From: JAFMDF01 sp965222705
GTDB lineage: Bacteria > Bacteroidota > Bacteroidia > Chitinophagales > Saprospiraceae
Length of the DNA: 64,000 nt
Direction of reading: 5' to 3'
Assembly: GCA_965222705.1 (NCBI GenBank)
Contig: CBDCUO010000036.1
Location: forward strand, 159,449 to 223,448
Part shown: in pieces, positions 44,854-54,294 of the stretch
Layout: every line of letters begins with the position of its first letter
How positions within the stretch are numbered: the first letter of the stretch is position 1
The notes under the pieces: model-generated
Database searches by the model: none
The model's input: only the letters and a program-made list of their open reading frames with translations
What the model was told of the DNA's origin: nothing
Translations under genes and position numbers: made by a program

Positions 44854-46986
44854 ATGAAAGAACCTAAGCGCTATTTGGTAACTTCTGCCTTGCCCTATGC
44901 CAATGGGCCGCTGCATATTGGTCATCTTACAGGAGCTTATATTTCGGCGGATATTTTCGTGCGATTTTTGCGACTGAATGGAAAAGAAGTGGTCTATATT
45001 TGTGGCTCGGATGAGCACGGTGCAGCTATCACGATCAAAGCCAAAAAAGAAGGGACAACTCCCCAGAGAATTGTCGATGAATATCACGAACTGATTAAAT
45101 CTACTTTTGAAAAAATGGGAATTTCCTTTGATATATATCATCGGACTTCTGCCCCAATTCACCATGAAACTTCCCAAGATTTTTTTAGAAACCTTTATAA
45201 AAAGGGAGAGTTTGTAGAAAAAACTACGGAACAATATTTTGATGAAAAAGCCAATCAATTTTTAGCGGATAGATACATTACAGGGACTTGTCCCAAATGC
45301 GGACATCCAGAGGCCTACGGTGACCAGTGCGAAAAATGTGGCTCTACATTGAGCCCCACCGAATTGATTGACCCTCGATCTACTTTAAGTGGTGAAAAGC
45401 CTGTCTTAAGAACGACAACCCATTGGTACTTACCCTTGGATAAATATGAAACATGGCTGAGAGAATGGATTGAAACAGGTGAATTGGAGGGGACATTACT
45501 GCATTATCCCAATGATTGGAAAAATCACGTTTTGGGGCAATGTAAATCCTGGTTGGACAGTGGTTTGCAGCCCAGAGCAATGACCAGAGACTTGGATTGG
45601 GGGGTAGATGTACCCAAAGAAATTCCTGGCTCGAAAGGGAAGAAATTATACGTTTGGATGGATGCGCCCATAGGCTATATTTCAGCAACCAAGCAATGGG
45701 CATTAGACTATGGAAAAGATTGGAAAAAATACTGGCAGGATGAAGCATCTGCATTAATCCACTTTATTGGAAAGGATAATATTGTTTTTCATTGTTTGAT
45801 TTTTCCGGCTATTTTAAGGGCGCACGGCGATTATGTCTTACCTGTAAATGTACCCGCTAATCAGTTTATGAACCTGGAAGGGCGAAAGATTTCTACTTCC
45901 AAAAACTGGGCAGTCTGGGTACATGAATATGTGGAAGAATTTGCTGGAAAAGAGGATGAATTGCGCTATAACTTGATTAAAAATATGCCCGAACAAAGGG
46001 ATAGCGAATTCACTTGGAAAGGCTATCAAGAATCCAATAATAATGAGTTGGTCAATAATCTGGCAAATTTTATCAACAGGGTGATTGTACTGACTCATAA
46101 ATATTATGACGGAAAAGTGCCTGCAATCAACCAAAATTTGGCTTTTATAAGTGCCTCTAGCCAATTAGAAACCTCTTTTCAGGATTCCGAATTGATCGAA
46201 TTGCACGATCAGCTGCAGGACTTGGGGGCACAAATTCGAGCTTATGATTTTAGAGGAGCCTTAAAAATTTTAATGGAAATTTCCTCAGCCGGCAATCAAC
46301 TCCTCCAATTTAACGAGCCTTGGAAGCAGGTAAAAACCAAGCCGGAGGTAGTCAAAGCAGTTATGAATACCGCCTTGCAAATTGTAGCTGCCTTGAGCGT
46401 AGCTTGTCGGCCTTTTTTGCCCTTTACGGCGGATAAAATTCGAACTATCTTGAACTTGCCCGCATTGGAAGACAAGGGAGAATATTTGGATATTTTAAAT
46501 AAATTGTCCGAAGGACTATCTATTTTAGAATTTGGACACCAAATCAATCCACCACAACATTTATTTACCAAGATTCCGGACAGTGTAATTGAAATGCAGA
46601 TCCAAAAATTGGAAGCTAGAGATAAGACGGATGAGAAAATTACTTATCAGCCTGTAAAGGATACGATTACTTTTGATGACTTTAGCAAAATGGATATTCG
46701 AACGGGTACAATCCTAGAAGCAGAAAAGATGAAAAAAGCTAATAAATTATTAAAATTGACGATAGACATTGGATTTGAAAAACGAACTGTAGTTTCTGGA
46801 ATCGCCGAACATTTTCAGCCAGACAAGGTGGTTGGCCGGCAGGTATTACTGTTGGCTAATTTAACTCCGCGCAAACTGAAAGGCGTCGAATCACAGGGAA
46901 TGATTTTAATGGCAGAGAATGAAAGCGGAGAGCTGGATTTTGTTAGCCCTGGAGAAAATATGGGGAATGGATTTACCGTAAAATAA
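44854..46986 (+). CDS. metG: Methionyl-tRNA synthetase
   Basis: The 710-residue enzyme attaches methionine to tRNA-Met. It has the HIGH motif (residues 21-24, in GPLHIGHL), a zinc knuckle with CPKC and CEKC near residues 146-163, and the KMSKS-equivalent KISTS near residue 345. The C-terminal 105 residues are an EMAP-type tRNA-binding domain (FSKMDIRTGTILEAE ... TPRKLKGVESQGM), so this is the dimer-forming form. Start ATG 44854 agrees with the usual N-terminus KRYLVTSALPYANG. Confidence 0.96.
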   Translation: MKEPKRYLVTSALPYANGPLHIGHLTGAYISADIFVRFLRLNGKEVVYICGSDEHGAAITIKAKKEGTTPQRIVDEYHELIKSTFEKMGISFDIYHRTSAPIHHETSQDFFRNLYKKGEFVEKTTEQYFDEKANQFLADRYITGTCPKCGHPEAYGDQCEKCGSTLSPTELIDPRSTLSGEKPVLRTTTHWYLPLDKYETWLREWIETGELEGTLLHYPNDWKNHVLGQCKSWLDSGLQPRAMTRDLDWGVDVPKEIPGSKGKKLYVWMDAPIGYISATKQWALDYGKDWKKYWQDEASALIHFIGKDNIVFHCLIFPAILRAHGDYVLPVNVPANQFMNLEGRKISTSKNWAVWVHEYVEEFAGKEDELRYNLIKNMPEQRDSEFTWKGYQESNNNELVNNLANFINRVIVLTHKYYDGKVPAINQNLAFISASSQLETSFQDSELIELHDQLQDLGAQIRAYDFRGALKILMEISSAGNQLLQFNEPWKQVKTKPEVVKAVMNTALQIVAALSVACRPFLPFTADKIRTILNLPALEDKGEYLDILNKLSEGLSILEFGHQINPPQHLFTKIPDSVIEMQIQKLEARDKTDEKITYQPVKDTITFDDFSKMDIRTGTILEAEKMKKANKLLKLTIDIGFEKRTVVSGIAEHFQPDKVVGRQVLLLANLTPRKLKGVESQGMILMAENESGELDFVSPGENMGNGFTVK

Positions 46987-47065
46987 GAAGTGGAAACGCT
47001 GGACTGTTTAGCTTTTCAAGCAAACAATCTGGAGCATTATCAGCCACTGTTCAATTCTTTATTTC

Positions 47066-47950
47066 ATGCAGGTTGTCGTTTACAGCACGATTTTAAAAGA
47101 CAAGGATAAACCTTATGTTCAGAAATTTTTTGACGTGCTTCACGCGGAAGGAATTAGCACCTATGTATATAAGCCCTATTTAGAACAGTTAAAAAAAGAT
47201 ATTCATTTTAAACAAGATGTAGGTATTTTTGAAGGCTACTTGGATTTTAAAACAGGCAAAAAGTTTGATGCCGTTATTTGTTTGGGAGGAGATGGCACCA
47301 TGCTGGCTGCTTCCTCGGAAGTTAGAGATAGTAATATTCCGCTGATGGGTATTAATTTGGGTAGGCTTGGCTTTTTGTCCAGCATCGAAAAAAAGAGAAT
47401 CGAAGAGGCCATTGCCTTGTTGAAAAAAGGCCACTGGGTGCTTGATGAAAGAAATTTATTATACCTAGAATCTAACCTGCCCTTATTTGGAGAAATGCCC
47501 TTTGCTTTAAATGATTATACCTTATTAAAACGGGATACTTCTTCTATGATTACTATTCATACTTATATCAACGGAGCTTATTTGAATACCTATTGGGCAG
47601 ATGGGGTGATCGTTGCAACTCCCACAGGTTCAACGGGCTATTCTTTGAGTTGTGGTGGCCCAATCATTTTTCCTCGCTCCGGCAATCTAGTAATCACTCC
47701 TGTTGCGCCGCATAATTTGAATGTTCGCCCAGTTGTCATATCGGACAATTCTGTAGTGTCTTTTGAAATAGAAGGGCGTGCAGAAAGTTTTCTTTGCACA
47801 CTGGATTCCAGATTTGAAACGATTACTGCTGCTCACCAAATGGCTATTCGAAAGTGCGATTTTACCATTAAATTAATAGAGTTGCCCAATACAGATTTTT
47901 TAAAGACAATTCGGGGAAAATTAATGTGGGGGAAAGATGTACGGAATTAG
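47066..47950 (+). CDS. nadK: NAD kinase
   Basis: The 294-residue protein phosphorylates NAD+ to NADP+. The GGDGTM motif lies at residues 74-79, and ADGVIVATPTGSTGYSLSCGG at about 190-210 matches the second family motif. LNDYTLLKR replaces the more common NEV form but keeps the asparagine. The gene follows metG by 79 bp and may be in its transcript. Confidence 0.93.
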   Translation: MQVVVYSTILKDKDKPYVQKFFDVLHAEGISTYVYKPYLEQLKKDIHFKQDVGIFEGYLDFKTGKKFDAVICLGGDGTMLAASSEVRDSNIPLMGINLGRLGFLSSIEKKRIEEAIALLKKGHWVLDERNLLYLESNLPLFGEMPFALNDYTLLKRDTSSMITIHTYINGAYLNTYWADGVIVATPTGSTGYSLSCGGPIIFPRSGNLVITPVAPHNLNVRPVVISDNSVVSFEIEGRAESFLCTLDSRFETITAAHQMAIRKCDFTIKLIELPNTDFLKTIRGKLMWGKDVRN

Positions 47951-47988
47951 TGGAAATTTCTAATTTCAAAAATTAATTTTTAAAAATT

Positions 47989-48630
47989 ATGAGAAAATTA
48001 TGGCTTTTATTTTTAATCCTATTGACCACTGCCTGCAAGTTTGATAATAATCCTTCCAATAAAAATCAAGTGCAGGAGGAGTATGTAGATAAAAAGAAAT
48101 TGCGAAATTGGAAGTGCATCCCAGGCAAGCAAGTGGGCTTGATCGAAGCGGATGATACAGAAGCAGATATAATAGCGGCTTACGGAAAGGAATATGTTAT
48201 TCGAAGGGTGATAGGTGTGGGAGAAGGAGAAGTGACAACGGCTACGGTGGTCTTTCCTAATACGAAGAACGAGATAGCCGTAGTTTGGAAACCGGCGCGC
48301 GCCTTTATAGAAATTGATGTGATAATAATTGAAAAGCCAGATGCTTCCTGGCAGACGGATCAAAAAATCAGTACAGGAACTAGCCTGGAAGAATTGGTAA
48401 AAATCAATGGAAAGGACTTTCAGTTTTTTGGCTTTGAATGGGATTATAGCGGAAAAACGGATGGCTGGAATTCTGGCAAAATTAGTGAGTATTTGACCGT
48501 TTTTTTAGAACCTGCCAAGCCCGAAGTAATTTATCCTGAGTTATTAGGGGATGAAATATTTTCCTCTAGCCATCTTAAGGCAAAAGCAGCCGATTTAAAA
48601 GTGAGAACGATGGTCATTACTTTTGATTGA
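47989..48630 (+). CDS. Lipoprotein of unknown function
   Basis: The 213-residue protein has a lipoprotein signal peptide with a lipobox at TTAC (Cys16). The mature part is mostly beta strands, with a conserved-looking GKQVGLIEADDTEADIIAAYG near residue 43 and GKDFQFFGFEWDYSG near residue 137. It resembles proteins seen in Saprospiria genomes without known function. It follows nadK by 38 bp. Confidence 0.65.
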   Translation: MRKLWLLFLILLTTACKFDNNPSNKNQVQEEYVDKKKLRNWKCIPGKQVGLIEADDTEADIIAAYGKEYVIRRVIGVGEGEVTTATVVFPNTKNEIAVVWKPARAFIEIDVIIIEKPDASWQTDQKISTGTSLEELVKINGKDFQFFGFEWDYSGKTDGWNSGKISEYLTVFLEPAKPEVIYPELLGDEIFSSSHLKAKAADLKVRTMVITFD

Positions 48631-48878
48631 TCAGTCAAGCTGAGTTCGAGCACTTAATTGTAGTAATAAATGGAGCTATTAAGGATTCAATTTGGCGGCT
48701 GGATAATCGGCTATTCCTAAGGAGCGGGATAAATTCCTCAACTGTTCCTTTCTTATTGTTCTATGCGGCAGCTCGTTTTTCTGTTCTTCATTCTTGTCAT
48801 TTAAAATTGGCATACGAATTTGGCAAAAATTATTTTTGTAACGCTTTCAAGTATAGCGCAAGCACATCTTCTAAGGCC

Positions 48879-49895
48879 TCAAAAAGAATTTACAAAAACC
48901 TCCTCAACCCTTCCAGCCACTTCCAAACCCGCATTCCTTCCGGTATCTTCCAACAACACGATTTTATTCTTTTTATCAAAGAGCCTTACTTCAATTTTTG
49001 AAGTCATACTTTCTTCAATTCGTCCATCCATAAACCCCAAAATAGGGGAGGCGAGTGTAGTAGCAGCTTCGCGATGAGCAAATAATTCCAAATGATATTT
49101 TCTATTTTCCAAGATTACCTCTACCTTTCTTTCGTTAGCATAGGATTTTCGAAGTTTTGAAAAATTATAAGTTGTAAATTCTATCAATCGGTCATATAGC
49201 CAAATACCACCTATAAACCCAATAAAGGAACTGCCAAGCCAGGGTATCTTTGCCACAGATGCTTTTAGCGAAATTTTTTCTTGCGAAAAGTGATTGGTTT
49301 GCATCCATATATATCCACTTGGAAAAGAACTTCCCCAATCTTTTTCCATATAACCCCTTCCGTTGGAAAAATCGATAACTTTATTTTTGATAATTAAACT
49401 TCCATGAATTGAATGATCCATACTTAAAACTCCATGATAGCATTGCATAAATGGAACGAACGAAAATGGTCCCATAATCCCAGGTGAATACCATGAATTT
49501 GGCCAAGGTACTTGATCTTTAAATGTCAAATTGCCTTTAACCAAAGGTAAATCCAATTTGATCTTTTTTTTAGAGAAAAAATTATTAGCTATCTGAATTT
49601 CAAATTTTCCAGTTGAGGCGATAAATTCTTTTACGTTAAATTTAAAATATTCTGCCGTTAATTTTTTCCCGTCTAAAACCTGAACAAAAGCTTGCTGATT
49701 ACCGTTTTCGTCCATTGCAATTCCTGGAATAAAGGCGAATGCTTTTGATTCATCAGCGTTTATGATTTTATAATACCATCCTTCAAAGTACTTTTTAGTT
49801 TTCCCCCAACCATGGTATTGTTCAGCGTGAAAAAGGGCTTGGAGCTTATTTTTAGCAATATATAGATGCTGTGATTTTTGACTTTTTTTATCCAT
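48879..49895 (-). CDS. Tocopherol cyclase-like protein
   Basis: The 338-residue protein carries the family start FEGWYYKI near residue 37, then FAFIPGIAMDENG, and MEKDWGSSFPSGYIWMQTNHF near residue 187, which are the hallmarks of the tocopherol cyclase-like family found in bacteria. These proteins are related to lipocalin-like beta barrels; the substrate in a non-photosynthetic host is unknown. There is no signal peptide. The ATG at 49895 overlaps the stop of the TetR gene as TAATG, so the two are translationally coupled and I use this start and not the earlier in-frame ATG at 49907. Confidence 0.85.
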   Translation of the reverse strand: MDKKSQKSQHLYIAKNKLQALFHAEQYHGWGKTKKYFEGWYYKIINADESKAFAFIPGIAMDENGNQQAFVQVLDGKKLTAEYFKFNVKEFIASTGKFEIQIANNFFSKKKIKLDLPLVKGNLTFKDQVPWPNSWYSPGIMGPFSFVPFMQCYHGVLSMDHSIHGSLIIKNKVIDFSNGRGYMEKDWGSSFPSGYIWMQTNHFSQEKISLKASVAKIPWLGSSFIGFIGGIWLYDRLIEFTTYNFSKLRKSYANERKVEVILENRKYHLELFAHREAATTLASPILGFMDGRIEESMTSKIEVRLFDKKNKIVLLEDTGRNAGLEVAGRVEEVFVNSF

Positions 49896-50578
49896 TATAC
49901 TCTGCATTCCAACAAAGTAAACGCAAAGTATTGTAGCATATTTTCCACGTCGTCAAAATTCTCTTTTTTCACTTGTACATCTGTCAGGCGGGGTAGATGC
50001 AGGGCAAAATAGATTTGATTATTCGCCATTTCAAACAAGTTGCTGGCAAGGGTGCGGGGATAGGGGAATTTTGGATTGAGCTCGCTGATTACGTTCGCCA
50101 CCTTTTCCGTCAACTTTTTATAATTGAGAAAAAAGCCTTCCTTGTTTTCTTCATCTACTGCTTTGATGTGATATGCCTTACTGCCTTCAGCAATGATGAT
50201 GCGGTGAAGAATGCTTTCATTGACGTACTCAATGGAAGGATTCTCCTTAGAAGCAGAAACCAATGTTTTGATGATGATTTTAAGGCGTTGTTTGGGGTCT
50301 CCTATATTCATGGTGTTCATATCAATCAAAAAACTCACCCATTCCCAATACCAGGAAACCAAATACAACAACAACATGTGCTTGTTTTCAAAATAGCGAT
50401 ATACCGAAGCTTCAGTGGATTCCATGCGCTGCGCCAGTTTTTTGAAATTGAAGGCTTCAAAACCAATTTCATCAATTAAAAGGATGCTGTGTTTAATAAT
50501 CTTTTGGCCCAGATTGGTCTCCTGCGGATCTCGCTGGAACAAGCCTTTGTTGAGTGATATTTTAATACCTACAGCCAT
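49895..50578 (-). CDS. TetR-family transcriptional regulator
   Basis: The 227-residue protein has an N-terminal helix-turn-helix (ILLIDEIGFEAFNFKKLAQR ... TEASVYRYFENKHMLLLYL) typical of TetR/AcrR regulators. The C-terminal ligand domain is all helical and not recognisable. It is upstream of, and overlaps, the tocopherol cyclase-like gene, which it probably regulates. The promoter of the divergent SulP-carbonic anhydrase unit lies within 260 bp, so it could act there too. Confidence 0.85.
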   Translation of the reverse strand: MAVGIKISLNKGLFQRDPQETNLGQKIIKHSILLIDEIGFEAFNFKKLAQRMESTEASVYRYFENKHMLLLYLVSWYWEWVSFLIDMNTMNIGDPKQRLKIIIKTLVSASKENPSIEYVNESILHRIIIAEGSKAYHIKAVDEENKEGFFLNYKKLTEKVANVISELNPKFPYPRTLASNLFEMANNQIYFALHLPRLTDVQVKKENFDDVENMLQYFAFTLLECRV

Positions 50579-50671
50579 GAAAAAATAAGCGTTACCTACG
50601 CAAATATAACTAAACGACGGTAGGAAGTAAAGGTTTTCCCTGAAAAAGTAAAAATTATTTCTATAATAGTA

Positions 50672-50703
50672 TTGCTATTATGAAGAAAAGTTCTTTATAT
50701 TTG
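50672..50703 (+). promoter_or_regulatory. Bacteroidota promoter for the SulP-carbonic anhydrase unit
   Basis: TTG at 50672-50674, a 21-bp spacer and TATATTTG at 50696-50703 (exact match to TAnnTTTG) lie about 135 bp upstream of the truncated SulP start. Confidence 0.7.
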
Positions 50704-50836
50704 CACTGTTGTTTTGCTATTTTATCAGAATAGCCCTAAAAACAATGTAGTTCATTACAATTTTTGATAACCGATACGTCATCTTGCCTAAAGATGACCT
50801 GAATTTTTATTGTCTAAAATTTAAAACGAAAAAGAA

Positions 50837-51445
50837 ATGAGTCCAGTAAAAAACGAAGGAATTTTCAGCAATCTGAAGTACGATATTCCTGCTTCGATTG
50901 TGGTGTTTTTGGTTGCTGTCCCATTATGTCTGGGTATTGCCCTGGCATTAGGGGCGCCTTTATTTTCCAGCATCATAGCAGGAATAGTAGGTGGTACTGT
51001 TGTTGGAGCGTTGAGTGGTTCTCAGCTAGGAGTAAGCGGTCCGGCAGCGGGATTGGCAGTGATCGTCCTTTCCGCCATTAATGAATTGGGGGCATTTGAA
51101 ATCTTCTTAATGGCAGTGGTACTTGGTGGTATTTTTCAACTTGCACTGGGTTTTGCCAGAGCAGGTATTATCGGATATTACTTCCCCTCTTCTGTGATCA
51201 AAGGAATGCTGTCGGGTATTGGTGTCATCATTATTCTGAAACAGATTCCACATGCTTTCGGTTATGACAAAGACTATGAGGGAAGCCTGGCATTTAGTAC
51301 CGCTGATGGCCACAACACCTTTTCTCAACTCTATTATATGCTGGAAGCCATTAGTCCCGGAGCGGTGATCATTGTCAGGAAGATTGAAAAAGTTGTTATC
51401 AAAAATGGAAAAGCCAGGAAGCAGTTTGCTGAAAGTGTGTTCTAA
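50837..51445 (+). pseudogene. Truncated SulP-family transporter
   Basis: The frame encodes 202 residues. Residues 1-175 match the N-terminal part of a bicarbonate-type SulP protein (LKYDIPASIVVFLVAVPLCL ... GSQLGVSGPAAGLAV ... FPSSVIKGMLSGIGVIIILKQ). Full-length proteins have 520 or more residues; after SPGAVII the sequence jumps to VRKIEKVVIKNGKARKQ and ends. The missing core and STAS domain suggest an internal deletion, leaving the tail. Such SulP genes often sit with beta-carbonic anhydrase, as here (53 bp downstream). It is unlikely to transport. A complete SulP is at 23960-25828. Confidence 0.8.
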
Positions 51446-51498
51446 GAATGAAAAAATGAAAACACCGTTAAATATTTCTTTATAAAAAATACGCAAAA

Positions 51499-52173
51499 TT
51501 GAATACAACAAATATTTCAAATGACAGAAATACTGCCGTGACGCAAACCGTAGAAACGCAGGCAGGTCTTACGACAGACATGGCTATCCAAATGTTGAAA
51601 AACGGTAACGCACGGTTCGTTGAGGGGGTACCTATTCATCGGGACCTCCATACTCAGGTGAAACAGACCGCCACCGGACAATATCCCTTTGCTGCCGTTC
51701 TGAGTTGCATTGACTCCCGCATCCCGACCGAAATCATTTTTGACCAGGGTATCGGCGATATTTTCAATGCAAGAATAGCCGGTAATTTTGTCAACGAAGA
51801 CATTCTGGGCAGCCTTGAGTTTGCCTGCAAACTGGCAGGCTCAAAAGTCATTGTGGTGATGGGGCATACTTCCTGCGGAGCCGTAAAAGGAGCCTGCGAT
51901 CATGCTGAGTTGGGTAACCTTACGCAAATGCTGGATAAAATCATGCCTGCCGTAAAGGCAGTTGAGACATCTCCGCATGAGGACAGAAGTTCAGGAAATT
52001 TGAATTTCGTCAATAAAGTTGCACGGAAGAACGTAGAATTAAGCATTGAGGTAATCAAATCGAAAAGTCCTACCTTATTAGAAATGTACGAAAATGGAGA
52101 GATTGATATAGTAGGCGCTATGTATGATGTAAATACGGGGGTAGTGACATTTAAAGATACTCCTTTGACTTAA
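51499..52173 (+). CDS. Beta-class carbonic anhydrase
   Basis: The 224-residue enzyme interconverts CO2 and bicarbonate. Zinc ligands are C70, H123 and C126, with the catalytic Asp-Arg pair D72 and R74 (CIDSR) and the HTSCGA motif. No signal peptide is visible, so it is cytoplasmic. The TTG at 51499 (MNTTNISNDR) is used as start; the first in-frame ATG, near residue 28, would remove part of the N-terminal helix. Coupling to a bicarbonate transporter is implied by the neighbouring SulP remnant. Confidence 0.92.
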   Translation: MNTTNISNDRNTAVTQTVETQAGLTTDMAIQMLKNGNARFVEGVPIHRDLHTQVKQTATGQYPFAAVLSCIDSRIPTEIIFDQGIGDIFNARIAGNFVNEDILGSLEFACKLAGSKVIVVMGHTSCGAVKGACDHAELGNLTQMLDKIMPAVKAVETSPHEDRSSGNLNFVNKVARKNVELSIEVIKSKSPTLLEMYENGEIDIVGAMYDVNTGVVTFKDTPLT

Positions 52174-52204
52174 GGAAAAATCAAATTCGAATATATTTTT
52201 TACT

Positions 52205-52236
52205 CCCCTCGTGCCAGAGAGACGAGGGGGCTTTTC
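52205..52236 (+). terminator. Intrinsic terminator after the carbonic anhydrase gene
   Basis: CCCCTCGT (52205-52212) pairs with ACGAGGGG (52222-52229), followed by GCTTTTC. It lies 32 bp after the stop codon. Confidence 0.8.
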
Positions 52237-52247
52237 TATTCAAAACA

Positions 52248-52940
52248 ATGAAAAAGAGTTTTCGTCTATCTTTCGTCTTATATACATTTACATTAGCCAT
52301 GTTATCGGGATCTCTGTTTGCGCAACAGAATGAATTTGGTAACTGGCTAATGTACTTTGGTACGAACCGTATTTCGGATGATTGGAGTATTCATTCCGAA
52401 ATACAATACCGGAACCATACCATCGAACCTATAAATATAGAACAATTACTTTTGCGGACAGGATTGAACCATCATGTAGCAAAAAATGCTATAATAACGG
52501 TCGGTTATGCTTATGTTGCTTCCCATGATTTTGAGAGTGAGCAGAAAGCTCCCGAATCAAAAGAGCATCGAATATTCCAACAACTTATTTTGACCAATAA
52601 AGTCAGTCGTTTAAAATTTGAACACCGCTACCGGCTTGAACAAAGATGGGTCAATGATGATTTTAGGAATCGAATCCGATACCGCTTGATGCTTTTCCTC
52701 CCGCTCAACAAACCTGAAATAACGAAAGGCACTTTCTTTCTTGGGCTTTATGACGAGATTTTTCTAAATACAGAAAGAGTGTTTTTCGACCGCAACAGAC
52801 TATATGGTGCATTGGGTTATCAGTTTAATAAAAGCACTCAAGTACAACTTGGATATTTGCGTCAGCGAGTGAATGATTTTGGGAAAGATTATTTGCAGGT
52901 TGGATTGGTGTTCAATCCTGATTTTAGAAATGCTAAATGA
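52248..52940 (+). CDS. DUF2490 family outer-membrane-type protein
   Basis: The 230-residue protein has a signal peptide (residues 1-25, ending SLFAQ) and matches the DUF2490 plan: FGNWLMYFGTNRISDDWSIHSEIQYRNH near the start, LEQRWVNDDFRNRIRYRLM in the middle, and a C-terminal beta-strand series ending in QLGYLRQRVN. The alternating pattern suggests an outer-membrane beta barrel. Function is unknown. It follows the carbonic anhydrase gene after a terminator, so it is probably transcribed separately. Confidence 0.85.
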   Translation: MKKSFRLSFVLYTFTLAMLSGSLFAQQNEFGNWLMYFGTNRISDDWSIHSEIQYRNHTIEPINIEQLLLRTGLNHHVAKNAIITVGYAYVASHDFESEQKAPESKEHRIFQQLILTNKVSRLKFEHRYRLEQRWVNDDFRNRIRYRLMLFLPLNKPEITKGTFFLGLYDEIFLNTERVFFDRNRLYGALGYQFNKSTQVQLGYLRQRVNDFGKDYLQVGLVFNPDFRNAK

Positions 52941-53020
52941 CTTATACCACAAACGAGGATTTTTTCTAAAAGACCTATTAGGGTGTCCTCGTGGAATAAT
53001 CGTCACTTTTATTCAAATAG

Positions 53021-53094
53021 CGGTCCGGACGGGACTCGAACCCGCGACCCCCTGCGTGACAGGCAGGTATTCTAACCAACTGAACTACCGGACC
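53021..53094 (-). tRNA. tRNA-Asp (anticodon GTC)
   Basis: On the minus strand the acceptor stem GGTCCGG (53094-53088) pairs with CCGGACC (53028-53022), followed by discriminator G at 53021. The D arm contains AGTTCAGTTGG, the anticodon stem CCTGC...GCAGG carries loop CTGTCAC with anticodon GTC, and the T arm is CGGGTTCGAGTCCCG. CCA is not encoded. Confidence 0.96.
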
Positions 53095-53128
53095 CAAATT
53101 TATACCTAACTTTCTTTCAAAGTGCTTG

Positions 53129-53159
53129 CAAATGTACTCTTCTTTTAAAAAAAATGCAA
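53129..53159 (-). promoter_or_regulatory. Promoter of the tRNA-Asp gene
   Basis: On the minus strand TTG (53159-53157), a 20-bp spacer, and TACATTTG (53136-53129), an exact -7 consensus. Transcription would start about 27 bases before the mature tRNA. Confidence 0.75.
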
Positions 53160-53279
53160 TATGCCGAATTAAAAAAATAAAAAAAAGGAAGATGTGCTTT
53201 CCAACTAGCGGCTTATTAGTAGCTTTGCAATTAGAATGCTTTTTGATGCTTTCTCTTGTTTAAAAATAAATCTTGTAGT

Positions 53280-54257
53280 ATGGTTTTTTTAGATTTTGAA
53301 GAAGAACTGGAAACCTTATATGACCAGTTGGAACAAATAAAGCAGGTAAACAAAAAGGGAGAGGTAGATTTATCGGCGACTATTAAAGAGCTAGAGAACA
53401 AGATTAAAAATAAACGAAAAGAGATTTATTCCAGTCTGACGGGCTGGCAAAAGGTGCAATTATCTAGGCATCCAGAACGTCCTTATACTTTGTACTACAT
53501 CGAGCAAATGTGCAAAAAATTTATCGAATTACATGGCGATAGGTATTTTGGCGATGATAAGGCAATTGTGGCAGGGCTAGGGAGTTTGGACGGACAAACG
53601 GTCATGATAATGGGGCATCAAAAAGGTGTAAATACCAAGATGCGCCAATACCGGAATTTTGGCATGGCCAACCCCGAAGGCTACCGAAAAGCCTTGCGAC
53701 TGATGAAAGTGGCGGAAAAGTTCAATTATCCAGTTGTTTGCTTGATTGATACGCCGGGGGCTTTTCCTGGAATAGAGGCAGAAGAAAGAGGGCAGGCAGA
53801 AGCCATTGCTCGAAATTTATTGGAAATGACTCAACTAACAGTCCCCATTGTGTGTGTGGTGATCGGAGAAGGAGCTTCTGGCGGCGCAATTGGGATTGGT
53901 TTAGGTGATCGGGTTTATATGTTGGAAAACACTTGGTATTCGGTGATCTCTCCTGAATCCTGCTCTTCTATTTTATGGAGGAGTTGGGACTACAAAGAAC
54001 AGGCTGCGGAAGCCTTAAAATTGACTGCCGAGCATATGCACAGTTTTGGACTGATAGACGATATTATTAAAGAACCATTGGGGGGGGCGCATAGCTATCC
54101 TGAAGAAATGGCAAAAATTTTAAAAAGACAAATCAAAAAAGCCATTGCAGAATTAAAAGAGCTAAGTGTCGAAGAAAGAATTCAACAGCGCATAAAAAAA
54201 TATAGTGCAATGGGGCAGTTTGATATTATAAAAGCAGAAGAGGATAATAAAGAATAG
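53280..54257 (+). CDS. accA: Acetyl-CoA carboxylase carboxyltransferase subunit alpha
   Basis: The 325-residue protein is the alpha subunit of the carboxyltransferase that moves the carboxyl group from carboxybiotin to acetyl-CoA in fatty-acid synthesis. Recognisable parts are the N-terminal helical pair, RHPERPYTLYYIE, LHGDRYFGDDKAIV, GMANPEGYRKALRLMK, DTPGAFPGIEAEERGQ, IGEGASGGAIGI and SPESCSSILWR. ATG 53280 (MVFLDFEEELE) is the start, since this matches the usual N-terminus of the family; a TTG at 53256 would add eight atypical residues. No other acc genes are adjacent. Confidence 0.96.
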   Translation: MVFLDFEEELETLYDQLEQIKQVNKKGEVDLSATIKELENKIKNKRKEIYSSLTGWQKVQLSRHPERPYTLYYIEQMCKKFIELHGDRYFGDDKAIVAGLGSLDGQTVMIMGHQKGVNTKMRQYRNFGMANPEGYRKALRLMKVAEKFNYPVVCLIDTPGAFPGIEAEERGQAEAIARNLLEMTQLTVPIVCVVIGEGASGGAIGIGLGDRVYMLENTWYSVISPESCSSILWRSWDYKEQAAEALKLTAEHMHSFGLIDDIIKEPLGGAHSYPEEMAKILKRQIKKAIAELKELSVEERIQQRIKKYSAMGQFDIIKAEEDNKE

Positions 54258-54294
54258 TAGCGGTTTTTTACACCACTCACAAAAGACAAAAATA

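Noticed and set aside
48627..49001. A 124-codon plus-strand frame after the lipoprotein gene
   Set aside because: It overlaps the 3' end of the well-supported tocopherol cyclase-like gene on the other strand and has no motif.
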